From assembly GCF_014836775.1 (NCBI RefSeq), contig NZ_JACSQD010000002.1:374567-438566 (forward strand): a stretch of 64,000 bases of DNA. Direction: 5' to 3'. This document shows positions 25,341-33,479 of the stretch, piece by piece (the first letter of the stretch is position 1; each line of letters opens with the position of its first letter). The notes beneath the pieces were generated by a model that saw only the letters and a program-made list of their open reading frames with translations, was not told the DNA's origin and did not search any database. This stretch comes from Arthrobacter gallicola (lineage in GTDB: Bacteria; Actinomycetota; Actinomycetes; Actinomycetales; Micrococcaceae). Both the position numbers and the translations under genes were made by a program.

Positions 25341-26413
25341 TCCGCCCGGTGCAGCTCGGGCCAGACCCGCTTTCCCATAGTGACGGCGCTGCCCTCACCG
25401 ACCTGGGAACGCTGGCTGCTGAAACCAATGGTTCAGCCGTCGCCGCCCTGGAACTGATCAAGCCCGCCACCGCCAACGCTCCGCTTCCCGGGCAGGGGTC
25501 AACGCTCCGGCTTTGGGAGCTGCTGGCGACCCTTGGCGCGGCGGACCTCACCGCAGCCAGAGTGATTGAGCCGCACCTGGACGCCGCGGCGATCCTCGCC
25601 CAAGCCGCTGACGAAGCAGGCACAGGCAAATATGCCACAGAAGGAATAGACCCATCCGCCGGCGCCTGGGGGGTTTATGCCGCTGAGTCATCCGGTACCG
25701 TCCTGGTGGCGGACAAGCACGACGGCGGCAGCTGGCATCTGTCCGGCACGAAACCCTGGTGTTCCCTGGCTGCCCAGCTGGACTACGCGGTAGTCACCGC
25801 CCACACAGGGCCGGAGTCCCGGCGCGCATTCGCCGTCGACCTCCGGAATCCCGGCGTCCGGGCAGGACAGGGGCTGTGGGTGAGCCGCGGCCTTGCTTCA
25901 GTTGAGAGCAGCGCGGTTGACTTCTACGACGTTCCCGCCGTCCCGGTGGGCGCGGACAACTGGTACCTGGAACGCAGCGGGTTCGCCTGGGGCGGGATGG
26001 GGGTGGCTGCCTGCTGGTACGGCGGAGCGGTGGGGGTTGCCCGCCGGATAGCCAAGGCCAGCCGCCAGCGCCAGCCGGACCAGATTGCCCACATGCTGAT
26101 TGGTCAGGCGGATGCGTCCCTGCATGCTGCCCGGCAGGTGCTGGCCGCTGCAGCCGCGGACATCGATGCCGGCCGCGCGGACGGTGCTGCCGGCGCCGTC
26201 CTGGCCCACCGTGTCCGCGCCGTCACAGCCGGGGCTGCCGAACGGGTACTCGCAGCCGCCGCGCACGGACTTGGCCCTGGGCCATTGGCTGCGGATGAGG
26301 AGCACGCCAGGCGAGTTGCTGACCTCCAGATCTACGTCCGCCAGCATCACGCCGAACGGGACCACGCCGCGCTGGGGAAGGCGCTCCTGGCCGAAGGCGG
26401 AGATCCATGGTGA
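25337..26413 (+). CDS. Acyl-CoA-dehydrogenase-fold flavoprotein (358 aa)
   Basis: Residues about 60-350 follow the acyl-CoA dehydrogenase layout: helical N-domain, middle beta domain (GSWHLSGTKPWCSLA) and C-terminal helical bundle. The end, DLQIYVRQHHAERDHAALG, resembles the C-terminus of the acyl-CoA_dh_2/DszC-like branch, some members of which are flavin monooxygenases. I do not see the canonical catalytic Glu of beta-oxidation enzymes, so a specialised oxidation or hydroxylation is possible (inference). ATG overlaps the CxxC peptide stop; the end overlaps the next gene by seven bases. Confidence 0.85.
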   Translation: MIRPVQLGPDPLSHSDGAALTDLGTLAAETNGSAVAALELIKPATANAPLPGQGSTLRLWELLATLGAADLTAARVIEPHLDAAAILAQAADEAGTGKYATEGIDPSAGAWGVYAAESSGTVLVADKHDGGSWHLSGTKPWCSLAAQLDYAVVTAHTGPESRRAFAVDLRNPGVRAGQGLWVSRGLASVESSAVDFYDVPAVPVGADNWYLERSGFAWGGMGVAACWYGGAVGVARRIAKASRQRQPDQIAHMLIGQADASLHAARQVLAAAAADIDAGRADGAAGAVLAHRVRAVTAGAAERVLAAAAHGLGPGPLAADEEHARRVADLQIYVRQHHAERDHAALGKALLAEGGDPW

Positions 26414-27756
26414 CCTTTACGCACCAGGACCCAACCCGAAGCGAGGAAGCCTGGCTGGAACTGCTGAGCGGTGTACCCGATCTGGAACAGATCCTGCCTC
26501 AGCGTCCACGGCGTCTGGTGGTTCTTGCAGCGCATCCGGACGATGAGACGCTGGGGGCAGGCGGTCTGATTGCGTCCCTGGCGGCTACCGGAACCGCCGT
26601 CGACGTCATTGTGGCCACAGCGGGGGAGGCCTCGCATCCGCACTCACCGACCCACACCCCCCAGGTGTTGTCCGAAGTGAGGGAGAAAGAGCTGCGCGGC
26701 GCCGTCGAGCAGCTTGCCCCCGGGGCCAGTGTCCGGCTGTTGGGCCTTCCCGACGGAGGCCTGGCCGGGCACCGCCAGGAACTGGCCCGGGTCCTGGCCG
26801 GGCTGGTGGCAGATGGCGGGGACGATGTGTGGCTGGCTGCTCCGTGGCGCGGTGACGGCCATACGGATCATGACACGGCCGGGGCCGTTGCCGCTGAGGT
26901 CGCCAAGACCATGCGGATTCCCCTGCTCGAGTACCCGATCTGGCTGTGGCACTGGGGAGCGGCGGCAGACCTTCCTGAAGGCCTGCATCTTTTCGGGCTG
27001 GATGGCACCTCGGAGAACCGTAAGAGTTTTGCGATGGCCGCCCACCACAGCCAGGTGGCCCCGCTCTCGGATGCTCCCGGAGACGAGGCGCTGCTGGCTC
27101 CGGACGTCCTTGAGCATTTCAGGCGACCGTTCGAAGCGTTCATCCTCACTGTTCCGCGGACAGCGCGGCGGGTCTTCGAGGAGCTCTATGCAGCCTCCTC
27201 GGATCCGTGGAACTTTGAGGAGAGTTTCTACGAACACCGCAAACGTGCACTGACCCTGGCGATGCTGCCGCGGGAGCGTTTTGCCCGGGTCTTCGAACCG
27301 GGCTGCTCCATCGGGGTGCTCACCGCGGGTTTGGCTGCGCGGTCGGACTCTGTGGTGGCCATGGACATCAGTGAACGGGCCCTTGTACTGGCCCAGGAAC
27401 GCCTGGCTGGAACCGATGGCGTGGAGTTGGTTCAAGGCTCCATCCCTGCGAACTGGCCGGAGGGCAGCTTCGATCTGGTGGTAATTTCTGAAATCGGCTA
27501 CTTCTTGACTGCCGGCCAGCTGCAGGAAACGGCGAAGCGCGCTGCCGCGTCCTTGACGGAGGAGGGTGTGCTGCTGCTATGCCACTGGCGGCATCCGAAT
27601 GACGGTTGGCCGTTAACCGGAGATGACGTGCATGCGGCATTCCGTGCCGGCAGCGGGCTCCGGATCCTGGCAGAACACTGCGAGGAGGACTTCCGGATTG
27701 ATGTCCTGACGCGCCCGCCGGTGCGCTCCGTGGCCCAGCGCGAAGGCCTGCTGTGA
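26407..27756 (+). CDS. Fused PIG-L deacetylase and SAM-dependent methyltransferase (449 aa)
   Basis: Residues about 35-245 are a PIG-L/LmbE zinc N-deacetylase: AHPDDE (42-47) and HTDHD (152-156) supply the metal ligands. Residues about 265-440 are a class I methyltransferase: motif I EPGCSIGVLTAGLA (297-310) and acidic motif II VVAMDIS, then FDLVVISEIGYFL. The second half resembles the NodS-like methyltransferase group. Together they suggest removal of an N-acetyl group followed by N- or O-methylation of the same sugar-like substrate. Both active sites look intact. Overlaps the dehydrogenase by 7 bases and the glycosyltransferase by 4. Confidence 0.9.
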   Translation: MVTFTHQDPTRSEEAWLELLSGVPDLEQILPQRPRRLVVLAAHPDDETLGAGGLIASLAATGTAVDVIVATAGEASHPHSPTHTPQVLSEVREKELRGAVEQLAPGASVRLLGLPDGGLAGHRQELARVLAGLVADGGDDVWLAAPWRGDGHTDHDTAGAVAAEVAKTMRIPLLEYPIWLWHWGAAADLPEGLHLFGLDGTSENRKSFAMAAHHSQVAPLSDAPGDEALLAPDVLEHFRRPFEAFILTVPRTARRVFEELYAASSDPWNFEESFYEHRKRALTLAMLPRERFARVFEPGCSIGVLTAGLAARSDSVVAMDISERALVLAQERLAGTDGVELVQGSIPANWPEGSFDLVVISEIGYFLTAGQLQETAKRAAASLTEEGVLLLCHWRHPNDGWPLTGDDVHAAFRAGSGLRILAEHCEEDFRIDVLTRPPVRSVAQREGLL

Positions 27757-28442
27757 CGCCACGCCACACCGGCGTCGTTATTCCAGCCCGTAACGAGGAA
27801 GAGCTCCTGCCCCGTTGCCTGGCAGCGGTAGCGGCAGCCGTGAAAAGCGCGGAATCTGAAGGTCCCGCACGGGTCAGCGTCGCCGTCGTTCTTGACTCCT
27901 GTACTGACCGCTCCGCGGCGGCTGCAGCAAAGGCAGGCCGTGACCACGGGCTGGAGCTGCACCTGTTGGAGACGGCAGCCGGGACGGTGGGCGCAGCGCG
28001 GGCGCTGGGTGTTGAGGCGGCGGTGCGGCTGGGGGCCCAATGGATTGCCAATACGGACGCGGACACCGTGGTGCCCCGTAACTGGCTTCTGACGCAGCAC
28101 CAGCTGGCAGAGGCGGGCTACGGCCTTATCCTGGGCACGGTGGTTCCCGACTCCGCCGATCTGACTCCGGAGCACCTGAGCATCTGGCATTCGCGCCATC
28201 AGCTGGGCGAAAACCATCCGCACGTGCACGGTGCCAACCTCGGGTTCTCTGCCGAGTCCTACGCCGCCGGCGGCGGATTCGCTTCCGCAGCTGTGCATGA
28301 GGACATCCAGCTCGCCGAACGGATCAAAGCAGCGGGGGTGCCCTGGCTGGCCACTGACTGGATTCGGGCGGTGACTTCCGGACGCCGCGACGGCCGGACC
28401 CCCGAGGGATTCTCCGGGTTCCTCCGGCAACTGCTCAATTGA
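27753..28442 (+). CDS. Family 2 glycosyltransferase (229 aa)
   Basis: GT-A fold enzyme that transfers a sugar from a nucleotide sugar. TGVVIPARNEEELLPRC is the typical beta1 nucleotide-binding start; NTDADTVVP supplies the DxD metal site; the C-terminal half has HVHGANLGFS and HEDIQLAERI (the ED acceptor-side acid). There are no membrane helices, so it is cytosolic. The GTG start lies in the preceding stop (GTGA). Last gene of the cassette; acceptor unknown. Confidence 0.92.
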   Translation: MTPRHTGVVIPARNEEELLPRCLAAVAAAVKSAESEGPARVSVAVVLDSCTDRSAAAAAKAGRDHGLELHLLETAAGTVGAARALGVEAAVRLGAQWIANTDADTVVPRNWLLTQHQLAEAGYGLILGTVVPDSADLTPEHLSIWHSRHQLGENHPHVHGANLGFSAESYAAGGGFASAAVHEDIQLAERIKAAGVPWLATDWIRAVTSGRRDGRTPEGFSGFLRQLLN

Positions 28443-28499
28443 TCCGTCCCACGCTGGGGGGCTATGGTGCAGGACTGCCGGGCTGGTTAGCGTGGGTGA

Positions 28500-28739
28500 A
28501 TGGATACTTCAGAAATTCAGCAGCAGATCCAGGCACTGGTGGAGCGCGAACAGGCGCTGCGTGACGCCGGCCCTGCCGCGGACCCGGACCAGCATGCCGA
28601 GCAGCTCCGACAGGTAGGTGAACAGCTGGACCAGTGCTGGGATCTGCTGCGGCAGCGCCGGGCCCGCCTGGAGGCAGGCGAAAACCCGGATGATGCAGCC
28701 GTGCGGCCCGTGAGTGAAGTCGAGGGGTACCGCCAGTAA
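28500..28739 (+). CDS. DUF2630 family protein (79 aa)
   Basis: Small, highly charged, all-helical protein (IQQQIQALVEREQALR start, then QLDQCWDLLRQRRA) ending in the family signature PVSEVEGYRQ. Function unknown. TAGCGT (28488-28493) lies six bases before the ATG and there is no Shine-Dalgarno, suggesting its own leaderless promoter separate from the cassette. Confidence 0.88.
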   Translation: MDTSEIQQQIQALVEREQALRDAGPAADPDQHAEQLRQVGEQLDQCWDLLRQRRARLEAGENPDDAAVRPVSEVEGYRQ

Positions 28740-28749
28740 GGTCCTGTGG

Positions 28750-29004
28750 TCAGCGGGTGAGGGACCGCACCAGTGCCGCTGCGCCCACCGTCCGGCGGAA
28801 CGGGCTGCGGCCGCCGAAGGCCTCGCCGGCGGCCCACCACATCATTGCCGCCTGGCTGGCCCGGTGCAGCAGGCTGCGGTAGCGCGGCGTCAGCGCCATG
28901 CCCGAAGCCGCGCCGAAACCGGCCCAGGCCAGCAGCGGCAGGTTAGGCGGCAGGAAGACAGTCTGCCTGCCGGCACGGTCGCGGAAAAATCCTGTGATGG
29001 CCAT
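28750..29004 (-). CDS. Small protein translationally coupled to ku (84 aa)
   Basis: No family recognised. MAITGFFRDRAGRQT begins a basic, weakly hydrophobic protein with a possible membrane-touching segment (about residues 19-36) and an Arg-rich C-terminus. The ATG lies three bases beyond the ku stop; a TTG overlapping that stop (TTGA) is the alternative start. It converges on DUF2630 with a 10-base gap. Coupling implies co-expression with Ku, but no repair role is demonstrated. Confidence 0.6.
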   Translation of the reverse strand: MAITGFFRDRAGRQTVFLPPNLPLLAWAGFGAASGMALTPRYRSLLHRASQAAMMWWAAGEAFGGRSPFRRTVGAAALVRSLTR

Positions 29005-29006
29005 CC

Positions 29007-29879
29007 TCAAGCGCCTTTCCTGGTTTTTTTGCCGGCAGATTTCGCTGCTGGTTTCTTGGCTCCGGCTTCCTTCTCCGGTACGGCCCCGGACTTCTTTCCT
29101 CGGTTCTTCTCCACGCTTCGGCGCAGGGCTTCCATCAGGTCAAGGACCTTGCCGCCCTCTTCCTCGGATTCTTCGCCGAAGGTCTCCTGGGTATCGAGGG
29201 CTTCACCCTTTTCCAGCTTCGCTTCAATGAGCGTGCGCAGCTGCTCCTGGTACTCATCGGTGAAGCCGGAAGGGTCAAAATCGGAGCTGAAAGACTCCAC
29301 CAGTGCCGAGGACATCTCCAGTTCCTTGGCCGAAATGCGGACGGTCTCCTCCAGCGAGGGGAAGGCCGCCTCCCGGACTTCGTCCTCCCAGAGGAGGGTC
29401 TGGAGGGTCAACACGTCGCCGCGGACCCGCAGTGCACCCAACCGGCTCTTCTGCCGCAGCGAGAACTGCACAATGGCGGTGCGCTCTGATTCCTCCAGGG
29501 TGCGGCGGAGCAGCACATAAGACTTGGTGGACTTCGAATCCGGCTCCAGGTAGTAGGTGCGGTCAAAAAGGATGGGATCCACCTGGTCACTGGGGACGAA
29601 CTCCACCACTTCAATCTCCCGGCTCTTCTCGACCGGCAGGGACGCGAGGTCTTCATCGGTCAGGACGACCGTCTGCTCGCCATCGTCGTAGGCCTTGGCG
29701 ATGTTCTTGTACTCCACCACTTCACCGCAGATTTCACAGCGGCGCTGATACCGGATGCGGCCGCCGTCCTTTTCATGCACCTGATGCAGGCTGACGTCGT
29801 GATCCTCGGTGGCCGAATAGACCTTGACCGGCACGTTGACCAGCCCAAACGCTATGGCACCCTTCCAGATGGCTCTCAT
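29007..29879 (-). CDS. ku: Ku homodimeric DNA-end-binding protein (290 aa)
   Basis: Binds double-strand breaks and recruits LigD for non-homologous end joining. MRAIWKGAIAFGLVNVPVKVYSA is the canonical bacterial Ku N-terminus, followed by the core with RRCEICGEVVEY, TYYLEPD and TALRV-like LGALRVR segments. The C-terminus is a Lys/Ala-rich tail (PAAKSAGKKTRKGA) of the type that aids threading and DNA binding. I chose 29879; an in-frame start 114 bases upstream would add an atypical extension. LigD is 10 kb away on the other strand. Confidence 0.96.
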   Translation of the reverse strand: MRAIWKGAIAFGLVNVPVKVYSATEDHDVSLHQVHEKDGGRIRYQRRCEICGEVVEYKNIAKAYDDGEQTVVLTDEDLASLPVEKSREIEVVEFVPSDQVDPILFDRTYYLEPDSKSTKSYVLLRRTLEESERTAIVQFSLRQKSRLGALRVRGDVLTLQTLLWEDEVREAAFPSLEETVRISAKELEMSSALVESFSSDFDPSGFTDEYQEQLRTLIEAKLEKGEALDTQETFGEESEEEGGKVLDLMEALRRSVEKNRGKKSGAVPEKEAGAKKPAAKSAGKKTRKGA

Positions 29880-30074
29880 GTACCAAGTGAACACCAAGCA
29901 GGCTGAGAGTTGCCAGACTTTGGCCGGACCTAAGTCCCCCGGGCGCAGCACGGTCTTTCCCGCCCACCCTTGGCGTCCGGTGGGCGCGTGCATACCCTGT
30001 GAGCAGTTTTCCGGTGCTCAGGCCGGCGCATCCGCCAAAGACCAGGTGACCACCCCAACCCGCCGGGAGCAGCC

Positions 30075-31466
30075 ATGATTCAGGAAGCAGACCTTGAAGC
30101 ACTCCGCGGGAGTGTCCGCGGCATCGTGAGCAGGCCCGGCGAGGCCGCCTACGCGGAAGACACTGCAGCCTACAATCTGTCCCAGGTGCACCGGCCGGAG
30201 GTTTCCCTGGGGGCGCTCGACGCCGATGACGTCGCCAACGCGGTGGCCTGGGCTGCGCAGCGCGGAGTCCCGCTCGGCGTGCAGGCGACCGGGCACAGTG
30301 CTTCAGCACCCATGGACGAAGGGCTGCTGATCAACACGTCCCGGCTGCAGAACGTTGCCGTGGACCGTGCGGCGGGAACGGTGACGGTGGGGGCGGGAGT
30401 CCGCTGGGCCGCTGTCCTGGAGGAACTGGTGCCGCTGGGCCTCACCGCTGCCCACGGTTCAAATTCCCGTGTGGGAGTGGTCGGCTACACCCTTGGGGGT
30501 GGACTTCCGCTCATGGGCCGGTCCCTCGGATTCGCAGCGGATCATGTGCGCAGCTTCGAGGTGGTCACGCCGGATGGAACGGCGCGCCGTGTTGATCCGG
30601 ACCAGGAGCCGGAGCTGTTCGCCGTGCTGCGCGGCGGCAAGGGAAACTACGGAATAGTCACCGAAATGACCTTTGGGGCAGTGCCGCTCGGCGAGTTCTA
30701 CGGCGGGCAGATAGTGTTCCCGGAAGAAGCCGCCGGGGAGGTGCTGGAGGCCTTCCGGCAGTGGGCGCCGGACCTGCCGCATGAGGCATCCGCGTCGCTG
30801 GCCTTTATGCATCTTCCGGACGTCCCTTTTGTTCCGGCAGAGCTCCGCGGGACCGCACCGGTTCTGCTGCGCTTTGGTTTCTTCGGCAGCCAGGAAGCGG
30901 GCAGTGCCCTGCTCGCGCCAATGCGCATGCTTCCAACGCTGAGGGACACGGTGAGCCCGATGGACTACGCCGCCGTGGATTCCATTCATGACGATCCCGC
31001 GGGTCCCCTGCCCAGTGTGGAGCGCGGCATGCTGCTCGCGGACTTCGGGGAGGAGGGTGCAGCGGAACTCCTGCGCCACATCGGCCCCGGTTCGGGCACA
31101 CCCCTTGTTATGGCCGAACTTCGACTGCTGGGCGGTGCCCTGGCCACGCATCCCGCCGTGCCGGATGCGGTGTCCGGCCGCGGCGCCGGTTTCCACCTCT
31201 TTATCCTGGGAATCCCGGGGCTCCCCGCGGAAGACGCCGTCGAGGCAGCCCTGGTGCGGCTGGCCACGGGATTCGAACCCTATGCCGTCGGCAGCCTGAT
31301 TAACTTCCATGGCCCGGCGGGGGATGAACAGGACAGGTCCCGTGCGTGGGGGCCGGAAGCATATGAGCGCCTGCGGTCGGCCAAAGCAACCTGGGATCCG
31401 CAGAACCTCTTCCGGTACGGCCATGCCGTTCCACCCCTTGGTTTAATGGACTCAGCAGCCGGCTGA
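30075..31466 (+). CDS. FAD-linked oxidase, berberine-bridge type (463 aa)
   Basis: PCMH-type FAD domain (about 38-210): GVQATGHSASAP carries His74, the usual site of covalent FAD attachment, and GNYGIVTEMTF closes the FAD site. A substrate domain and a C-terminal BBE segment (WDPQNLFRYGHAVPP) follow. The second covalent Cys of bicovalent enzymes is not obvious. These oxidise alcohols, sugars or aromatic ring systems; the substrate is unknown. ATG behind GGGAGC. It ends 40 bases before soxR on the same strand. Confidence 0.9.
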   Translation: MIQEADLEALRGSVRGIVSRPGEAAYAEDTAAYNLSQVHRPEVSLGALDADDVANAVAWAAQRGVPLGVQATGHSASAPMDEGLLINTSRLQNVAVDRAAGTVTVGAGVRWAAVLEELVPLGLTAAHGSNSRVGVVGYTLGGGLPLMGRSLGFAADHVRSFEVVTPDGTARRVDPDQEPELFAVLRGGKGNYGIVTEMTFGAVPLGEFYGGQIVFPEEAAGEVLEAFRQWAPDLPHEASASLAFMHLPDVPFVPAELRGTAPVLLRFGFFGSQEAGSALLAPMRMLPTLRDTVSPMDYAAVDSIHDDPAGPLPSVERGMLLADFGEEGAAELLRHIGPGSGTPLVMAELRLLGGALATHPAVPDAVSGRGAGFHLFILGIPGLPAEDAVEAALVRLATGFEPYAVGSLINFHGPAGDEQDRSRAWGPEAYERLRSAKATWDPQNLFRYGHAVPPLGLMDSAAG

Positions 31467-31506
31467 GCTTCAGCCGGCGGTGTCGGCAGGCAGGGCAAGG
31501 CACGAA

Positions 31507-31965
31507 ATGAACGGACAAAGCCAGATCCCCGGTGAGCTGAGCGTGGGGCAGGTGGCAGACCGAAGCGGCGTAGCTGTGTCTGCGCTGCATTTTTACGAAC
31601 GGCAGGGCCTGATCCAGAGCCGCCGGACCGCCGGAAACCAGCGCCGCTTTGACCGCTCGGTGCTTCGGAGAGTGGCAGTGATCCGTGCGGCGCAGCGGGC
31701 CGGAATTCCGCTGTCCCATATCGCCTCGGCACTGGCGGAACTGCCCCACGACGGCGTTCCGGACCAGGCGGACTGGCAGCGCCTCTCGGCGGCCTGGCGC
31801 CAGGACCTGGACAGCCGGATCCACCAGCTGGAGGCCCTGCGGGACAGGCTCGGCGGGTGCATCGGATGCGGCTGTCTTTCCCTGGCTGAATGCGGGTTCG
31901 TCAACCCGGACGATGCCTCCGGGCTGCATTCGCACGGTGCACCCCTGCTGGAACCGGAAATTTGA
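31507..31965 (+). CDS. soxR: SoxR-type redox-sensing MerR regulator (152 aa)
   Basis: [2Fe-2S] transcription activator. MerR winged helix (about 10-80; LSVGQVADRSGVAVSALHFYE), dimerisation helix, and the cluster ligands Cys118, Cys121, Cys123 and Cys129 spaced C-x2-C-x-C-x5-C exactly as in E. coli SoxR. In Streptomyces SoxR responds to redox-active compounds and controls a small set including a flavin reductase; here a flavin reductase follows directly behind a SoxR box. The ATG at 31507 is chosen over a start 27 bases upstream. Confidence 0.94.
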   Translation: MNGQSQIPGELSVGQVADRSGVAVSALHFYERQGLIQSRRTAGNQRRFDRSVLRRVAVIRAAQRAGIPLSHIASALAELPHDGVPDQADWQRLSAAWRQDLDSRIHQLEALRDRLGGCIGCGCLSLAECGFVNPDDASGLHSHGAPLLEPEI

Positions 31966-31992
31966 CCTCAACTAATGTTGAGGTTCTACGCT
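31962..31992 (+). promoter_or_regulatory. SoxR-regulated promoter with 19-base spacer
   Basis: TTGACC (31962-31967) and TACGCT (31987-31992) are separated by 19 bases, the over-long spacing typical of MerR-family activated promoters. The spacer contains the palindrome CCTCAAC-N4-GTTGAGG (31966-31983), a close match to the SoxR box. The -10 lies six bases before the flavin reductase ATG, so the transcript should be leaderless. Confidence 0.85.
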
Positions 31993-31998
31993 AAGGGT

Positions 31999-32508
31999 AT
32001 GACTTCAACGGCAGTTACCAACCCTGTGGTGGATGAATTCAAGGACGCGTTCCGGGGCCATCCCGCCGGCGTCGCAATCATTACCGCCTCGGGGTCCGAC
32101 GGTCCGGTGGGACTTACGGCCTCATCAGTCGCGTCCGTGTCCGCTCTCCCGCCCATCCTGGCGTTCTCACTGGCCTCGACCCAGGGGACCGCCGGTGTTA
32201 TCGCTGCCGCTGACACCATTGTGGTCCACCTGCTCGGTGCCGATAATGCTGGCCTGGCGGCACTCTTTGCCGCACGCGGCGCAGAACGTTTCGGTCCGGA
32301 CCTGGAATGGGACACCCTGCCCGGCGGTGAGCCGCTGCTGAAGGGGGTGCCACGTGCGCTGCTCTGCCGGGTGCTGTCCCTGACCCAGGCCGGAAGCTCG
32401 ACCCTCGTCGCAGCCGCTGTGCAGGAAATTTACACCGGTCCGGCGGCCGCGCCCCTGGTCTACCACGACCGGACGTACCACCGCCTGAGCACGGACTCGG
32501 CTCTCTAA
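31999..32508 (+). CDS. SoxR-controlled flavin reductase-like protein (169 aa)
   Basis: FMN-binding split-barrel protein of the RutF/HpaC flavin reductase group, which uses NAD(P)H to reduce free flavin. FRGHPAGVAIITA, GLTASSVASVSALPPILAFSL and LVYHDRTYHRL are the typical conserved blocks. The promoter overlaps the soxR stop codon, which places the gene under redox control. The start at 31999 is where a transcript from that promoter should begin. Confidence 0.92.
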   Translation: MTSTAVTNPVVDEFKDAFRGHPAGVAIITASGSDGPVGLTASSVASVSALPPILAFSLASTQGTAGVIAAADTIVVHLLGADNAGLAALFAARGAERFGPDLEWDTLPGGEPLLKGVPRALLCRVLSLTQAGSSTLVAAAVQEIYTGPAAAPLVYHDRTYHRLSTDSAL

Positions 32509-32529
32509 CAGGTCCCTGACACGCCAGTA

Positions 32530-33408
32530 CTAGGCCAGCGCCCGGGCGGCTGCGCCGGTCAGGGCTTCGGCGACCCGGGAGAGGGCGGGGAGATCCACCC
32601 GCCACTGCTGCCAGAACAGCGGGACGTCGAGGGAGTGGCCGGCGTCGAGCAGTATCAGCGAACCGTCCGTCAGCAGCGGTGCCGCCTGGAGGTCCGGGAG
32701 CACAGCCCAGCCAAATCCCAGCCGCGCTGCCTGCAGGAAGTCCCAGGATGCCGGAACGAAGTGGTGCGGCGGAGCCAGGCCGGGTCCGAAGCAATCTGAA
32801 AGCAGCCTTTGCTGCAGGGAGTCCTTGCGGTTGAACACCAGCATGGGTGCTGCGGCGGCGGAAGTGCGGTTCCAACCATCCGGAAGCCAGCGCCGGGTGA
32901 AATCCGGGCTGGCCACGGGGAGGTACCGCATAGTGCCCAATGCCTCTACCGAGCAGCCCTGCACCGCTGCGGAACTGGAGGTGACGGCTCCCATGGCCGT
33001 GCCGTCGCGCAGGCTCTGCGCAGAGTAGTCCTGGTCCTCCAGGGTGAATTCAAAACTGATGTCCTGCAGCGGGGCAAGTGCCGGCAGCACCCACGTTGCC
33101 ATTGAATCCGCGTTGATGACCAGCTGCACCCGTGGCCGCCCGGCGTGCTCACCCAGTCCCAGCCGCCGCGCGGCGTCGGCCTCCAGAGCCGCGCTCTGCC
33201 GGGCCAGCCGGAGCAGGACAGCCCCGGGTTCCGTGACTGCGGCCGGCTTCCCGCGGCGGACCAGGACGGCGCCCACCTGCTTCTCCAGTCCCTTGATTCG
33301 CTGGCTAACGGCCGAGGGCGTGAGATGCAGGGCCGCGGCAGCCGCGTCGAATCCGCCGTGGTCGATCACGGCGCACAGCGCACGCAGCTGTTCAGAATTC
33401 AGGTCCAC
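32530..33408 (-). CDS. lysG: LysR-family regulator of the ArgP/LysG type (292 aa)
   Basis: N-terminal winged helix (about 1-60; LRALCAVIDHGGFDAAAAAL, TPSAVSQRIKGLEKQ) and effector domain (about 90-290) as in ArgP/LysG. In C. glutamicum LysG with lysine, arginine or histidine activates lysE. The divergent LysE-type gene 71 bases away makes this the same module. It converges on the flavin reductase with 21 bases between them. Confidence 0.92.
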   Translation of the reverse strand: MDLNSEQLRALCAVIDHGGFDAAAAALHLTPSAVSQRIKGLEKQVGAVLVRRGKPAAVTEPGAVLLRLARQSAALEADAARRLGLGEHAGRPRVQLVINADSMATWVLPALAPLQDISFEFTLEDQDYSAQSLRDGTAMGAVTSSSAAVQGCSVEALGTMRYLPVASPDFTRRWLPDGWNRTSAAAAPMLVFNRKDSLQQRLLSDCFGPGLAPPHHFVPASWDFLQAARLGFGWAVLPDLQAAPLLTDGSLILLDAGHSLDVPLFWQQWRVDLPALSRVAEALTGAAARALA

Positions 33409-33479
33409 ATTAGCGATTCTAAACTTCCGTAAAAACTTTTAGCTGGTTTTACCCCTCGGTTTTCACTTAGCGTCGCAGA

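Noticed and set aside
33409..33479. Lysine riboswitch ahead of lysE
   Set aside because: Only 71 bases separate lysG and lysE and the lysE message appears leaderless, leaving no room for an aptamer; LysG control fits better.
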